Part shown: piece by piece, positions 52,016-60,426 of the stretch
How positions within the stretch are numbered: position 1 is the first letter of the stretch
How the letters are laid out: each line of letters opens with the position of its first letter
Assembly: GCF_011752045.1 (NCBI RefSeq)
Contig: NZ_JAAKXW010000001.1
Location: 434,001 to 498,000 of the forward strand
Length of the DNA: 64,000 nt
Origin: Microbacterium hydrocarbonoxydans
Lineage (GTDB): Bacteria > Actinomycetota > Actinomycetes > Actinomycetales > Microbacteriaceae
Direction of reading: 5' to 3'
The notes under the pieces: generated by a model
Databases searched by the model: none
What the model was told of the DNA's origin: nothing
What the model saw: only the letters and a program-made list of their open reading frames with translations
Made by a program: the position numbers and the translations under genes

Positions 52016-52840
52016 TCAGGCGGGGATCACTCCGGTGCCGAGCAGCACCAGGAGAGCCGTGCCCAGCAGGATGCGGTAGATCACGAAGGGCAGGAAGCTG
52101 CGCTTCGAGATCCAGTTCATGAAGAACGCGATCACGCCGAGCGCGACCACGAAGGCGATGCCGGTGGCGGCGAGCGTGTCGCCGAAGGAGAAGAACGCCG
52201 GCTCGTCCCAGCTCTTGAACACCTGGTAGAAACCGCTCCCGAACACGGCCGGAATGGCCAGCAGGAAGGCGTAGCGCGCCGCCGCGGCCCGCTCGTAGCC
52301 GAGGAAGAGCCCCATCGTGATCGTGCCGCCCGAGCGGGAGACGCCGGGGATGAGGGCCAGCGCCTGCGCGAAGCCGTAGGCGACGCCGTGCGGGTACGTG
52401 AGGTCGTCGAGCCTGCGTCGCTTCGCACCGACGTGGTCTGCGATGCCGAGCAGGATTCCGAACACGATGAGCATGATCGCGACGATCCACATCGACCGCA
52501 GCACGGTCTCGATCTGGTCCTGGAAGAGCAGCCCGAGGACGACGATCGGGATGCTGCCGATGATGATCATCCAGCCCATCCGCGCGTCGGGATCGTTGCG
52601 CGGCGCCTTGCCCGTGAGCGAGCGGAACCACTGCGTGATGATCCGCACGATGTCACGCCAGAAGAACACGACGACCGCGGCCTCCGTGCCGATCTGGGTG
52701 ATGGCGGTGAAGGCCGCACCGGGGTCCTCCCCCGACGGCAGGAACGTGCCGAGGATGCGCAGGTGCGCGCTGGAGGAGATGGGCAGGAACTCGGTGAGTC
52801 CCTGGACGATGCCGAGGATGAGCGCTTCGAGCAGGTGCAT
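52016..52840 (-). CDS. uppP: Undecaprenyl-diphosphatase
   Basis: Membrane phosphatase that recycles undecaprenyl pyrophosphate for cell-wall synthesis and gives bacitracin tolerance. The 274-residue protein has about eight helices and both signature segments: [14 protein letters not shown] (Glu-rich motif) near residue 15 and [13 protein letters not shown] (PGxSRSG) near residue 175. It starts at ATG 52840 without a clear ribosome-binding site. It converges on the PAC2 gene across a 30-base gap and follows the M20 gene by 41 bases. Confidence 0.94.
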   Translation of the reverse strand: MHLLEALILGIVQGLTEFLPISSSAHLRILGTFLPSGEDPGAAFTAITQIGTEAAVVVFFWRDIVRIITQWFRSLTGKAPRNDPDARMGWMIIIGSIPIVVLGLLFQDQIETVLRSMWIVAIMLIVFGILLGIADHVGAKRRRLDDLTYPHGVAYGFAQALALIPGVSRSGGTITMGLFLGYERAAAARYAFLLAIPAVFGSGFYQVFKSWDEPAFFSFGDTLAATGIAFVVALGVIAFFMNWISKRSFLPFVIYRILLGTALLVLLGTGVIPA

Positions 52841-52881
52841 GGAGGGCTTTCTGATTCAGGACGCAGATGCGGGAGCGGCGC

Positions 52882-54177
52882 TCAGTACGTGCGCAGCAGA
52901 TCGGCCAGCACCCGCTGGCCGAAGACAAGCGATTCTACGGGGACGCGCTCGTCCACTCCGTGGAACATCCCTGTGAAATCCAGGTCAGCCGGGAGTTTCA
53001 GCGGGGCGAATCCGTACCCCGTGATGCCGAGGTACGCGAGGGCCTTGTTGTCCGTGCCCGCACCGAGAAGATACGGGATGACCGGGACCCCCGGGTCGTG
53101 GCGGCCGAGGCTCGCCACCATCGCCTCGACGAGGTCACCGGAGAAGGGCGTCTCCATGCCGATGTCACGCACGACGATCTCGATCTCGATCTCGTCGCCG
53201 ACGAGCTGTTGCAGTTCGGCGAGCACGTCGTCCTCGGTGCCGGGGATGACGCGGACGTCGATGAGGGCCTCCGCGCGCTCGGGGATCACGTTGTGCTTGT
53301 ACCCGGCGGTGAGCATCGTCGGGTTGGTCGTGGTCCGGAACGTGGAGCGCAGGAACGCCTCCGCGGGTCCGGCAGCGGCGGCGAGGGCGTCGGGATCGTC
53401 GGCCGAGCGCCCGGTGAGCGTGCTGAGGCCACCCAGGAGAGCCTCTGTCGTGGGCGTGAGATGCAGAGGCCAGCGCGTGCGGCCGATCGTGGCCACGGCC
53501 TCGGCGAGCTTCGTGACGGCGTTGTCCTCGTGCAGGCGACTCCCGTGACCGGCGCGGCCCTTCGCGATGAGGCGGATCCAGATCAGGGCCTTCTCCCCGA
53601 CCTGCAGGAGGTACGCGCGCCGGTCGTCGACCGTGATCGAATAGCCGCCGACCTCGCTGATCGCCTCCGTCGCGCCGGCGAACCACTCCGGACGGTTCTG
53701 GACGACGAGCGCGGATCCCTCGACGCCGCCGTTCTCCTCGTCCGCGAAGAACGCGAGCACGAGGTCGCGCTCCGGCTGCTCCCCGGCCCGCAGGATGTCG
53801 GCGACGGCGGTGAGGATCATCGCGTTCATGTTCTTCATGTCGACCGCGCCGCGACCCCACAGCATCCCGTCCTGCACGACCCCGCTGAACGGATCGACCG
53901 TCCAGTCCTCCGGCATGGCGGGCACGACGTCGAGGTGACCGTGCACGACGAGGGCGGGCTTGTCCCGATTGCGACCGGGAACACGCGCCATCACGTTCGT
54001 CCGGCGAGGGATCGGCTCGTAGTACTCGACCTCGAGACCGAGTCCCTCCAGGTAGGCGCCCACATACTCCGCGGCCTCCCGCTCCCCGTTCGCCTTGCCG
54101 CCGCCATAGTTCGACGTGTCGAAGCGGATCAGGTCGCTCGCGATGCGGACGACCTCGGGGAGCCAGGGATCGGTCAT
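52882..54177 (-). CDS. M20 family metallopeptidase
   Basis: A 431-residue dinuclear-zinc peptidase or deacylase. Metal and catalytic sites are visible: VVHGHLDVVPA (His and the Asp after it), WGRGAVDMKNM (bridging Asp), FFADEENGG (catalytic Glu and metal Glu) and a C-terminal His in the segment near residue 400. The dimerisation/lid domain lies at about 195-305. It belongs to the ArgE/DapE/CPG2-type group (M20/M25/M40); the substrate is unknown. The ATG has no Shine-Dalgarno sequence, but TAGCCT lies 6 bases upstream on the minus strand. Confidence 0.9.
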   Translation of the reverse strand: MTDPWLPEVVRIASDLIRFDTSNYGGGKANGEREAAEYVGAYLEGLGLEVEYYEPIPRRTNVMARVPGRNRDKPALVVHGHLDVVPAMPEDWTVDPFSGVVQDGMLWGRGAVDMKNMNAMILTAVADILRAGEQPERDLVLAFFADEENGGVEGSALVVQNRPEWFAGATEAISEVGGYSITVDDRRAYLLQVGEKALIWIRLIAKGRAGHGSRLHEDNAVTKLAEAVATIGRTRWPLHLTPTTEALLGGLSTLTGRSADDPDALAAAAGPAEAFLRSTFRTTTNPTMLTAGYKHNVIPERAEALIDVRVIPGTEDDVLAELQQLVGDEIEIEIVVRDIGMETPFSGDLVEAMVASLGRHDPGVPVIPYLLGAGTDNKALAYLGITGYGFAPLKLPADLDFTGMFHGVDERVPVESLVFGQRVLADLLRTY

Positions 54178-54183
54178 GGTCCC

Positions 54184-54189
54184 AGGCTA
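54184..54189 (-). promoter_or_regulatory. Candidate -10 box for leaderless M20 transcript
   Basis: On the minus strand TAGCCT ends 6 bases before the ATG at 54177; no Shine-Dalgarno sequence is in the gap. Confidence 0.5.
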
Positions 54190-54290
54190 TCGAAGCGGTG
54201 TGGCGCGCCCGGGCGGAGCGCTCGGTTTCTGAGACCTGCTTCGCTCGTGCTAATGTAAATCTTCGTTCGGCAACGAACAATCCAACACCT

Positions 54291-54373
54291 GCGCGGGTGG
54301 CGGAATGGTAGACGCGCTAGCTTGAGGTGCTAGTGCCCGATAGGGCGTGGGGGTTCAAGTCCCCCTCCGCGCA
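54291..54373 (+). tRNA. tRNA-Leu (anticodon GAG)
   Basis: Class II tRNA with a 7-bp acceptor stem (GCGCGGG at 54291-54297 with TCCGCGC at 54366-54372, last pair G-U) and discriminator A at 54373. The anticodon stem CTAGC/GCTAG encloses TTGAGGT, giving GAG at 54324-54326, which reads CUC/CUU. A long variable arm and a T-arm with GGGGG/CCCCC complete it. No CCA is encoded (ACA follows), unlike the CAA tRNA at 15.97 kb. TAATGT at 54251-54256 may be its -10 box. A GNRA-capped hairpin (GTTCG-GCAA-CGAAC) lies at 54265-54278. Confidence 0.94.
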
Positions 54374-54375
54374 CA

Positions 54376-54423
54376 GAACGAAGAAGAGCTCCGGTCCGGA
54401 AGGATCGGGGCTCTTCTTCGTTC
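54376..54423 (+). terminator. Strong hairpin terminator after tRNA-Leu(GAG)
   Basis: Perfect 14-bp stem: GAACGAAGAAGAGC at 54376-54389 with its complement at 54410-54423, 20-base loop. It starts 2 bases after the tRNA discriminator base. Confidence 0.75.
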
Positions 54424-54485
54424 CGATGCCCTGCGCTTCGCTCCGTTCTGCGCGGGTGACGCGGACCTGCTGATTCGCACCGAGT

Positions 54486-54523
54486 GAAGTGGTGCCCCGG
54501 TCAGCAGATCGGAGCACCACTTC
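54486..54523. terminator. Long hairpin, probable terminator for the VIT-type gene
   Basis: A 10-bp perfect stem (GAAGTGGTGC at 54486-54495 with its complement at 54514-54523) extends inward, after one C/A mismatch, by CCGGTC pairing with GATCGG (one G-U) around an AGCA loop. It lies between the convergent tRNA and VIT-type genes and may stop transcription from both. Confidence 0.65.
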
Positions 54524-54561
54524 GTCGTTCCGGCGAGTGCGATGCGGCTTCGTGCCGGGCC

Positions 54562-55656
54562 CTAGACGGCCCCGACGCCGAAGGCCAGACCGAGCGCGTA
54601 GGTGATCGCGGCGGCGCCGAAGCCGATCGCCAGCTGACGGAGGGCGCGGCGCAGCGGGGGTCCGCCGGAGAGGATGCCGACCATGGCGCCGGTGCTCAGC
54701 AGCGCGATCCCCACGAGCACGAGGGCGACGACGATCGCGGTCGTGCCCTGCAGACCGAAGATCCACGGCAGCACCGGGACGATCGCTCCGGAGGCGAAGA
54801 GCAGGAAGCTCGAGATCGCTGCGGTCCAGTCGCTGCCGACGATCTCGTGGTCGTCGCCGTGAACGCGGACCGGGCCCGTCGCCGCCCGCTGCGCGCCGGC
54901 GCGGGCCGCCGCGATGATCCGGCGACCGCGGGCGAGGGCCTCGTCCTGATCCATCCCGCGGGCGCGGTAGACCAGGGCGAGCTCGTTCTCATCGATGTCG
55001 AGATCTCCGGCGGATGCAGCGGCATCCTCGTTCGCCTCGGTCGCGGCGAGCAGCTCGCGCTGGGAGCGGACAGAGACGAACTCGCCTGCTCCCATGGACA
55101 GCGCTCCGGCGAGGAGCCCGGCGACGCCGCTGAACAGCACGAAACCCGGGCTCACTCCGGTGGCGCCGATGCCCAGCACGAGAGCGAGATTGCTGACCAG
55201 CCCGTCGTTGGCTCCGAACACGGCCGCACGGAAGGAGCCCGACAGTCGTCGTCGCCCGCGCGCGGCGAGACCGCGGACGACCTCGTAGTGCACCTTCTCG
55301 TCGGCGCGCATCGCGGGCGTCGCGTACTGCTCCGCGTCATAGGGAGAGCGGGCCTCCGCGCTCTGCGCGAGTGCGAGCACGAAGATCGAGCCGAAGCGGC
55401 CCGCCATCCATCCGAGCAGCCGGGAGCGGATGCCGGCGCGCGGCAGACGCGCGGGTTCCTCGCCGAGTAGGTCGAGCCAGTGCTGCTCGTGACGACGCTC
55501 GGCCTCCGCGAGGCTGAGCAAGATCTCGCGCTCCTCCCCTGTGCGCCGGTCCGCGAGCTTCTGGTAGACGAATCCCTCGGCGCGCTCCTCCACGAGATAG
55601 CGCGCCCAGCGGCGGCGGTCGGCGGCAGTGGGCTCGGCGGCTGCGGGGGCTGTCAT
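54562..55656 (-). CDS. VIT1/CCC1-type metal transporter with ferritin-like N-terminus
   Basis: A 364-residue protein. The N-terminal part (about 15-65) has the Glu/His pattern of a ferritin-like (rubrerythrin) domain: EERAEGFVYQKLADR, LLSLAEAERRHEQHW. The C-terminal membrane part (about 145-360) has four or five helices with FRAAVFGANDGLVSNLALVLG and SMGAGEFVSVRSQREL, the CCC1/VIT signatures (first given by its ends). The family moves Fe2+ or Mn2+ out of the cytosol, and the ferritin-like part may gather or oxidise iron first. GGAGG lies 4 bases before the ATG. No iron-regulator site was recognised. Confidence 0.88.
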   Translation of the reverse strand: MTAPAAAEPTAADRRRWARYLVEERAEGFVYQKLADRRTGEEREILLSLAEAERRHEQHWLDLLGEEPARLPRAGIRSRLLGWMAGRFGSIFVLALAQSAEARSPYDAEQYATPAMRADEKVHYEVVRGLAARGRRRLSGSFRAAVFGANDGLVSNLALVLGIGATGVSPGFVLFSGVAGLLAGALSMGAGEFVSVRSQRELLAATEANEDAAASAGDLDIDENELALVYRARGMDQDEALARGRRIIAAARAGAQRAATGPVRVHGDDHEIVGSDWTAAISSFLLFASGAIVPVLPWIFGLQGTTAIVVALVLVGIALLSTGAMVGILSGGPPLRRALRQLAIGFGAAAITYALGLAFGVGAV

Positions 55657-55860
55657 GATCCTCCAGGTCGATGCGTGCCCGAGTTCGGGGCAACCGTTCC
55701 ACGCTATCCGCGGGTCATGTCCGGTCTCGAACTGAGACGAGGTTTGACAGCATTTCGGGCCTCCGAAGTGCGCGGTCAAGGCACCTTCCCGGACGTTCTG
55801 AAGCCCGGTTGTCGAGCTCGCCCCACCCTGCCGTGGAGCGAGCGAAGGGAGCCCGGTTCC

Positions 55861-55901
55861 GGTCGTTGAGCGAGCGAAGCGAGTCGAAACGCCCCTTCCG
55901 A
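55861..55901 (+). repeat. Left 41-bp inverted repeat flanking the DUF222/HNH gene
   Basis: Begins GGTCGTTGAGCGAGCG and ends ACGCCCCTTCCGA. It matches the reverse complement of 57583-57623 at 40 of 41 positions; the one difference is A versus G at its 17th base. A shorter, degraded piece of the same sequence (GAGCGAGCGAAGGGAG) lies just upstream near 55835. The rest of the 280-base gap from 55657 to 55935 shows no gene. Confidence 0.9.
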
Positions 55902-55935
55902 CGTACGACACTAGGGTGCGGATGCTGCGGATGCA

Positions 55936-57495
55936 TCAGGTGCGCAGCACCGCTCTTCGGGGTGGTTTCACCGGGACGGAGTGTCGCGGGGTGCGCCATC
56001 GCTGTTGCGGGTCCCACCACTCCGGACCCCGGATCTGCGGCAGGCCGCCGTTCATCCGGATCTCCCACCCGGAATGCTCCAGGGAGCGGTGATGCCACCA
56101 GCACAGCGGCACCCCGTTGTCGGTATGAGTGGGACCGCCTTTCGCGTGTTCGTGGACGTGATGGATCTCACACCACGACGCCGGGACATGACAGCCCGGA
56201 ATCAGGCACTCCTGGTCGCGGGCGACGATCGCGCGCCGCTGATGCACCGTGAACACCCGATCGGTCGTCGAGATCCCCACGATCCGGCCCTCGTCGAACA
56301 ACACCCGCTGAACCGCACCCGTACACGCCGTGTGCGTGGCGACGCCGAGCGAGACGGGGGTGTCGGCGCCCGGGATCGTGGCCCAGCCGGTGCCGGTGGC
56401 GAGGTCCTTCGCTTCCACATGCACCACCAGGGTCGGGGCCGCACCACCGAGCGTGGGCATGTCGTCGTGGCGGGCGGCGATGCCCACGGCGGCGGCGAGA
56501 GCGTCGTGGCGCTTCTGCCCGGGCGTGCGGGCATCGATCAGGTTCCGCGGATCGGTATTGAACCTGTCCTCCCCCGCACCAGTACCCTCGCCGCCATCGG
56601 CACCATAACCGTCAGGATCGGTGCCGTCATCGTCCGAAGCGGGCTCGAATCGCACCCCCGGTGCCGGTGCTCCCCCGACCTTCGGGTTGTTGTACGCGTC
56701 GGCGATCAGCTGCCACGCCGCAGCGACCTCCGGAGTCAGATTCCCGCGCACCGGATGCACCCCATTGCGCAACCGGCCCACCGTGAAGCACCGGCGCGAC
56801 TGCGCCTCCAAGTCAGAAGGCTCCGCCCCGTCGGGATCCAACCCCACCGCGAGAGCACTCGCGAACATCTTCAAGTCCTCCGCCGACGCCCGCGGACCCG
56901 GGCCGGGCGCATCACCATCTGCATCTGCATCTGCAACGTCTTCGACATCGGCGCTTACGCTTGCCCCGGCCGAGTCAGCCTCCGCGCCGTCGGCGTCCAC
57001 ATCGGGGAGGTTCTCACCGCGTGCGAAGGCGGCGAGGTTCGCATCCGCCCACAGGCGCTCCTCCAGGCTGATCCGATCCCGCGCCGCCTCCAACGGCCCC
57101 ACCGCGGCCAGCAGACCGGTCACGCCGACGGCGCCGTCTAGGAGTGCTTCCCGCATGGCGGGCCAGCGGGCCGGCTTCCGCTCCCCCGACACCAGGCTCA
57201 CATCCCGAGCGACCGCGTCCGCGGCACGGACGATCCTCCCCGCCGTCGGCGCATCGACCAGGGTGGCGCGGCGGAGAAGTTCGTTCATGCCGCGACATCC
57301 GAACCGGTGACCGAACTCCACATCCGCCGTCGCCACCGCCTCCACGATGCCGGCGTCCGCCAGCCGGGAGACCTCACCGAGACCGACGAGCAGCGCCGCA
57401 CGGTCGGCATCCGACAGCCCCGCGACCGTGTCCGCGGACAGCAGCTCGCGCAGGTCGGAAGCGACCTGAGCGATGGTGTCTGCGGGGCTGTTCAT
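55936..57495 (-). CDS. DUF222 / HNH endonuclease (13E12 repeat family)
   Basis: A 519-residue protein. The N-terminal DUF222 domain (about 10-275) has GCRGMNELLRRATLVDAPTAGRI (given by its ends) and is broken by an acidic Ala/Asp linker (about 163-195), part of which is coded by three tandem CATCTG hexamers at 56916-56933. A second Gly/Asp-rich linker lies near 290-315. The C-terminal HNH nuclease (about 425-485) has CLIPGCHVPASWCEIHH, HTDNGVPLCWWHH and two Cys pairs. Such proteins are multicopy in actinobacteria (REP13E12 in M. tuberculosis); role unknown. A 41-bp inverted repeat lies on each side. Confidence 0.92.
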   Translation of the reverse strand: MNSPADTIAQVASDLRELLSADTVAGLSDADRAALLVGLGEVSRLADAGIVEAVATADVEFGHRFGCRGMNELLRRATLVDAPTAGRIVRAADAVARDVSLVSGERKPARWPAMREALLDGAVGVTGLLAAVGPLEAARDRISLEERLWADANLAAFARGENLPDVDADGAEADSAGASVSADVEDVADADADGDAPGPGPRASAEDLKMFASALAVGLDPDGAEPSDLEAQSRRCFTVGRLRNGVHPVRGNLTPEVAAAWQLIADAYNNPKVGGAPAPGVRFEPASDDDGTDPDGYGADGGEGTGAGEDRFNTDPRNLIDARTPGQKRHDALAAAVGIAARHDDMPTLGGAAPTLVVHVEAKDLATGTGWATIPGADTPVSLGVATHTACTGAVQRVLFDEGRIVGISTTDRVFTVHQRRAIVARDQECLIPGCHVPASWCEIHHVHEHAKGGPTHTDNGVPLCWWHHRSLEHSGWEIRMNGGLPQIRGPEWWDPQQRWRTPRHSVPVKPPRRAVLRT

Positions 57496-57582
57496 ACCTC
57501 AATTCTGCCGAGGGCCACCGACATTGAGAGGCCGGTTTCCCCCAGGTCTGAGATACTTTCCGACCGATTCTCGGGTCGTGTT

Positions 57583-57623
57583 TCGGAAGGGGCGTTTCGA
57601 CTCGCTCCGCTCGCTCAACGACC
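57583..57623 (-). repeat. Right 41-bp inverted repeat flanking the DUF222/HNH gene
   Basis: Reverse complement of the left copy at 55861-55901, with one mismatch in 41. Its 3' half on the plus strand runs into a tandem duplication (57599-57656). The whole 242-base gap from 57496 to 57737 holds no gene that I can support. Confidence 0.9.
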
Positions 57624-57656
57624 GATGGACTCGCTCCGCTCGCTCAACGACCGGTG
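57599..57656 (+). repeat. Two tandem copies of a 29-bp unit from the flanking repeat
   Basis: The unit begins GACTCGCTCCGCTCGCTC and ends CGACCGATG or CGACCGGTG. Copies are 57599-57627 and 57628-57656, with one mismatch. A degraded third piece (GCTCGCTCGACGATCG) follows from about 57662. Confidence 0.85.
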
Positions 57657-57737
57657 GGCTGGCGCTCGCTCGACGATCGGGCAGGTTACGAGCGCCTCAA
57701 TCCGCCGCGCACAGCAAGCGCCGGAAAGCACGGCGCC

Positions 57738-59480
57738 TCAGGAGCGGACGCGCTTGCGGAGAACGTCGATGCGCGACTGCAGCTGGGTCACGGTCGCCTG
57801 GGCCACAGCAGGGCCGCCGCAGATGCGTCGCAGCTCGGCGTGCACCGAGCCGTGCGGCTCCCCGGACTGGCGTGCATACAGGCCGACGAGACTGTTCAGC
57901 AGCTGCCGCTGCTCACGCAGCGTGCGATGCAGAGGTGCCGGCAGGGTGGTCGTCTCGGTCGGATCGGCCGTCGCCTCGCGGGCCTCGCGCAGACGCGACT
58001 GGCGCGCCTGACGCTGCATGAGCAGCTCGTGCACATGCTCGGGCTCGAGGAGGCCTGGGAACCCGATGAACTCCTCTTCCTCCGGGGTGCCGGGCTCGGC
58101 GAGCTGACCGAACTCCTTGCCGTCGAAGACGACCCGGTCGAAGTGCGCGACGGAGGAGATCGCCTGATAGCTGAACTCCTGGGTGAGGGCGTCGGAGGCC
58201 TCGTCCTCGCGATTCGCGCTCTCGAGCAGCGAGTCGTCCAGGCCGTCCTCGTCCTTCGACTGCCGGTCGAGGGCATGATCGCGCTGCTTCTCCAGCTCGT
58301 TGGCCAGGCCCATGAGCACCGGCACGTTCGGCAGGAAGACGCTCGCTGCCTCGCCACGCCGTCGGGCGCGCACGAACCGGCCGATGGCCTGCGCGAAGAA
58401 GAGCGGTGTCGATGAGGAGGTCGCGTAGACCCCCACCGCAAGCCGAGGTACGTCGACGCCCTCGGACACCATGCGCACGGCGACCATCCAGCGCCGGTCT
58501 CCGGCGCTGAACTTCTCGATCCGCTCCGAGGCGGAGGCGTCGTCGGAGAGGACGACGGTCGGCTGCTGACCGGTGATGCTGTGCAGGATCTTCGCGTAGG
58601 CGCGGGCGACGGTCTGATCCGTGGCGAGGACCAGTCCCCCAGCATCCGGGATGTGATGGCGGATCTCGGTGAGCCGCCGGTCCGCCGCCGAGAGGACGGC
58701 AGGCATCCACGACCCCTCCGGGTCGAGCGCCGTGCGCCAGGCCTGGGAGTTGACGTCCTTGGTGTTGTCCTGCCCGAGGTGCGCTTCGAGCTCGTCGCCG
58801 GCGCTGGTGCGCCAGCGCATCTTCCCGGCGTACATGTGGAAGAGCACGGGACGGACGACGCCGTCGGCCAGTGCACGCCCGTAGCCGTAGGCGTAGTCGG
58901 TGCTGGAGACGCGCGCTCCGGACTCGTCCGGCAGGTACTCGACGAACGGGATGGGCGCGGTGTCGCTGCGGAACGGCGTTCCCGACAGCAGCAGCCGCCG
59001 CTTGGCCGGCCCGTACGCGTCGCGGATCGCGTCGCCCCAGCTCAGCGCATCGCCGCCGTGGTGCACCTCGTCGAGGATCACCAGGGTCTTCGCGTCCTCG
59101 GTGAGGTGACGGTGCACGGAGGACTTCGCTGCGACCTGGGCGTAGGTCACGACCACGCCGTGGTAGTGCCGCGCGGGCGCCCAGTGGCTGTTCTTGAAAC
59201 GCGGATCGAGCCGGATGTGCACACGCGCCGCGGCATCCGCCCACTGGGTCTTCAGGTGCTCGGTGGGCGCGACCACGATGACGCGGTTGACCTCGCCCAT
59301 CCGGAGGAGTTCCACGGCGAGCGTCAGTGCGAAGGTCGTCTTGCCTGCGCCGGGCGTCGCGGCGACGAGGAAGTCGCGCTGATCGGCCTGGAAGTACTGG
59401 TCCAGCGCTTCCTGCTGCCACGCCCGCAGTTTGCTCGCCGTTCCCCACGGGGCGCGCTGAGGAAAGGAGGGAGAAAGCAT
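57738..59480 (-). CDS. DEAD/DEAH-box (SF2) helicase
   Basis: A 580-residue helicase with the SSL2/type III-restriction-like layout. It has VAATPGAGKTTFALTL (Walker A, near residue 40), VILDEVHHGGD (DEVH), LLSGTPFRSD (motif III), VRMVSEGVDVPRLAVGVYAT and AQAIGRFVRARR (motifs V and VI; first given whole). The C-terminal 120 residues are charged and helical. There is no nuclease or methylase domain or neighbour, so a restriction role is unlikely; general DNA or RNA unwinding is inferred. The ATG at 59480 is chosen because TATCGT lies 7 bases upstream on the minus strand; GTG 59510 is an alternative. Confidence 0.88.
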   Translation of the reverse strand: MLSPSFPQRAPWGTASKLRAWQQEALDQYFQADQRDFLVAATPGAGKTTFALTLAVELLRMGEVNRVIVVAPTEHLKTQWADAAARVHIRLDPRFKNSHWAPARHYHGVVVTYAQVAAKSSVHRHLTEDAKTLVILDEVHHGGDALSWGDAIRDAYGPAKRRLLLSGTPFRSDTAPIPFVEYLPDESGARVSSTDYAYGYGRALADGVVRPVLFHMYAGKMRWRTSAGDELEAHLGQDNTKDVNSQAWRTALDPEGSWMPAVLSAADRRLTEIRHHIPDAGGLVLATDQTVARAYAKILHSITGQQPTVVLSDDASASERIEKFSAGDRRWMVAVRMVSEGVDVPRLAVGVYATSSSTPLFFAQAIGRFVRARRRGEAASVFLPNVPVLMGLANELEKQRDHALDRQSKDEDGLDDSLLESANREDEASDALTQEFSYQAISSVAHFDRVVFDGKEFGQLAEPGTPEEEEFIGFPGLLEPEHVHELLMQRQARQSRLREAREATADPTETTTLPAPLHRTLREQRQLLNSLVGLYARQSGEPHGSVHAELRRICGGPAVAQATVTQLQSRIDVLRKRVRS

Positions 59481-59487
59481 CGAATCA

Positions 59488-59493
59488 ACGATA
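59488..59493 (-). promoter_or_regulatory. Candidate -10 box for leaderless helicase transcript
   Basis: On the minus strand TATCGT ends 7 bases before the ATG at 59480. It supports that start over the GTG at 59510. Confidence 0.45.
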
Positions 59494-59592
59494 AACGGTG
59501 CCGGGGACACCGTCGTGCGCCGGCAGCCGGGTAGGCTCGGTCACTGCGCCGCCACGATCAATGGCCGGCGCGCGTTCGCGAAGGAGAGCTGG

Positions 59593-60420
59593 ATGACCGA
59601 CCAGGATTCGACTCGGACCCCGTACGTGGCGAACGAGACCCCGCACCCGTGGCGGCGTTTCGTCGCCGTCGGCGACTCGTTCACCGAGGGAATCGGCGAT
59701 CCCGATCCGTCGGTGCCCGGCCGTCACCGAGGCTGGGCGGACCGCGTGGCGGCCGTGCTCTCCCAGCAGGTGGACGACTTCGCGTACGCGAACCTCGCCG
59801 TGCGCGGAAAGCTGATCGCACAGATCGTCCAGGATCAGATCGAACCGGCGGTGGCCCTGCGCCCCGATCTGGTCTCCATCTGCGCCGGCGGCAACGACGT
59901 CATCCGCCCCGGCACCGATCCCGACGCCATCGCCCAGCAGCTGGAGGATGCCGTCGCGCGCCTCTCCTCCACCGGCGCCGCCGTCGTGCTCTTCACCGGC
60001 ATCGACACCGGCTTCACCCCCGTGTTCCGCCCGTTCCGCGGCAAGGTCGCCATCTACAACGAGAACGTCCGCGCGATCGCCGACCGGTACGACTGCATCG
60101 TCGCCGACCAGTGGGCGCTGAAGGTCGTGCAGGACATGCGCTTCTTCGACGACGACCGGCTGCACTACAACGCGCTCGGACACCACGAGGTCGCGCGCAT
60201 GGTGCTCCGCGCACTGAACGTCCCCAACGACCTCGAGGCCATGCAGCCGGAGCCGCTTCCGGTGCGCACCTGGCGTGAGGCCCGCGCCGAGGATCTCGGC
60301 TGGGCCCGCGAGCATCTCGTCCCCTGGGTGCTGCGACGTCTGCGCCATCAGTCATCCGGGGACAATGTCGCGGCGAAGCGTCCGGAGCCTGCTCCGGTCG
60401 TACTCCCCGACAGGGACTGA
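59593..60420 (+). CDS. SGNH/GDSL hydrolase family protein (copy 2)
   Basis: A 275-residue paralogue of the protein at 24.6 kb. Blocks: AVGDSFTEGIGD (nucleophile Ser), ANLAVRGK (Gly), ICAGGNDVIRP (Asn) and DRLHYNALGHHEV (catalytic Asp and His). No signal peptide is present. The tail after the fold repeats the pattern PWV-RR, SSGD and AAK-P of copy 1. The substrate is unknown; acyl-ester hydrolysis is inferred from the intact active site. AAGGAGA lies before the ATG at 59593, and TAGGCT at 59532-59537 may be the -10 box. It converges on an RNA methyltransferase gene with a 6-base gap. Confidence 0.89.
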   Translation: MTDQDSTRTPYVANETPHPWRRFVAVGDSFTEGIGDPDPSVPGRHRGWADRVAAVLSQQVDDFAYANLAVRGKLIAQIVQDQIEPAVALRPDLVSICAGGNDVIRPGTDPDAIAQQLEDAVARLSSTGAAVVLFTGIDTGFTPVFRPFRGKVAIYNENVRAIADRYDCIVADQWALKVVQDMRFFDDDRLHYNALGHHEVARMVLRALNVPNDLEAMQPEPLPVRTWREARAEDLGWAREHLVPWVLRRLRHQSSGDNVAAKRPEPAPVVLPDRD

Positions 60421-60426
60421 CGCCAC

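Noticed and set aside
56916..56933. Three CATCTG hexamers as a phase-variable repeat
   Set aside because: The unit is 6 bases long and in frame, so copy change would only alter linker length; three copies are too few to suggest slippage control.
57738..59480. Helicase next to a nuclease gene as a possible defence system
   Set aside because: The DUF222/HNH gene is bounded by its own inverted repeats and the helicase has an independent promoter. No methylase, sensor or other defence gene is present, so the pairing looks incidental.
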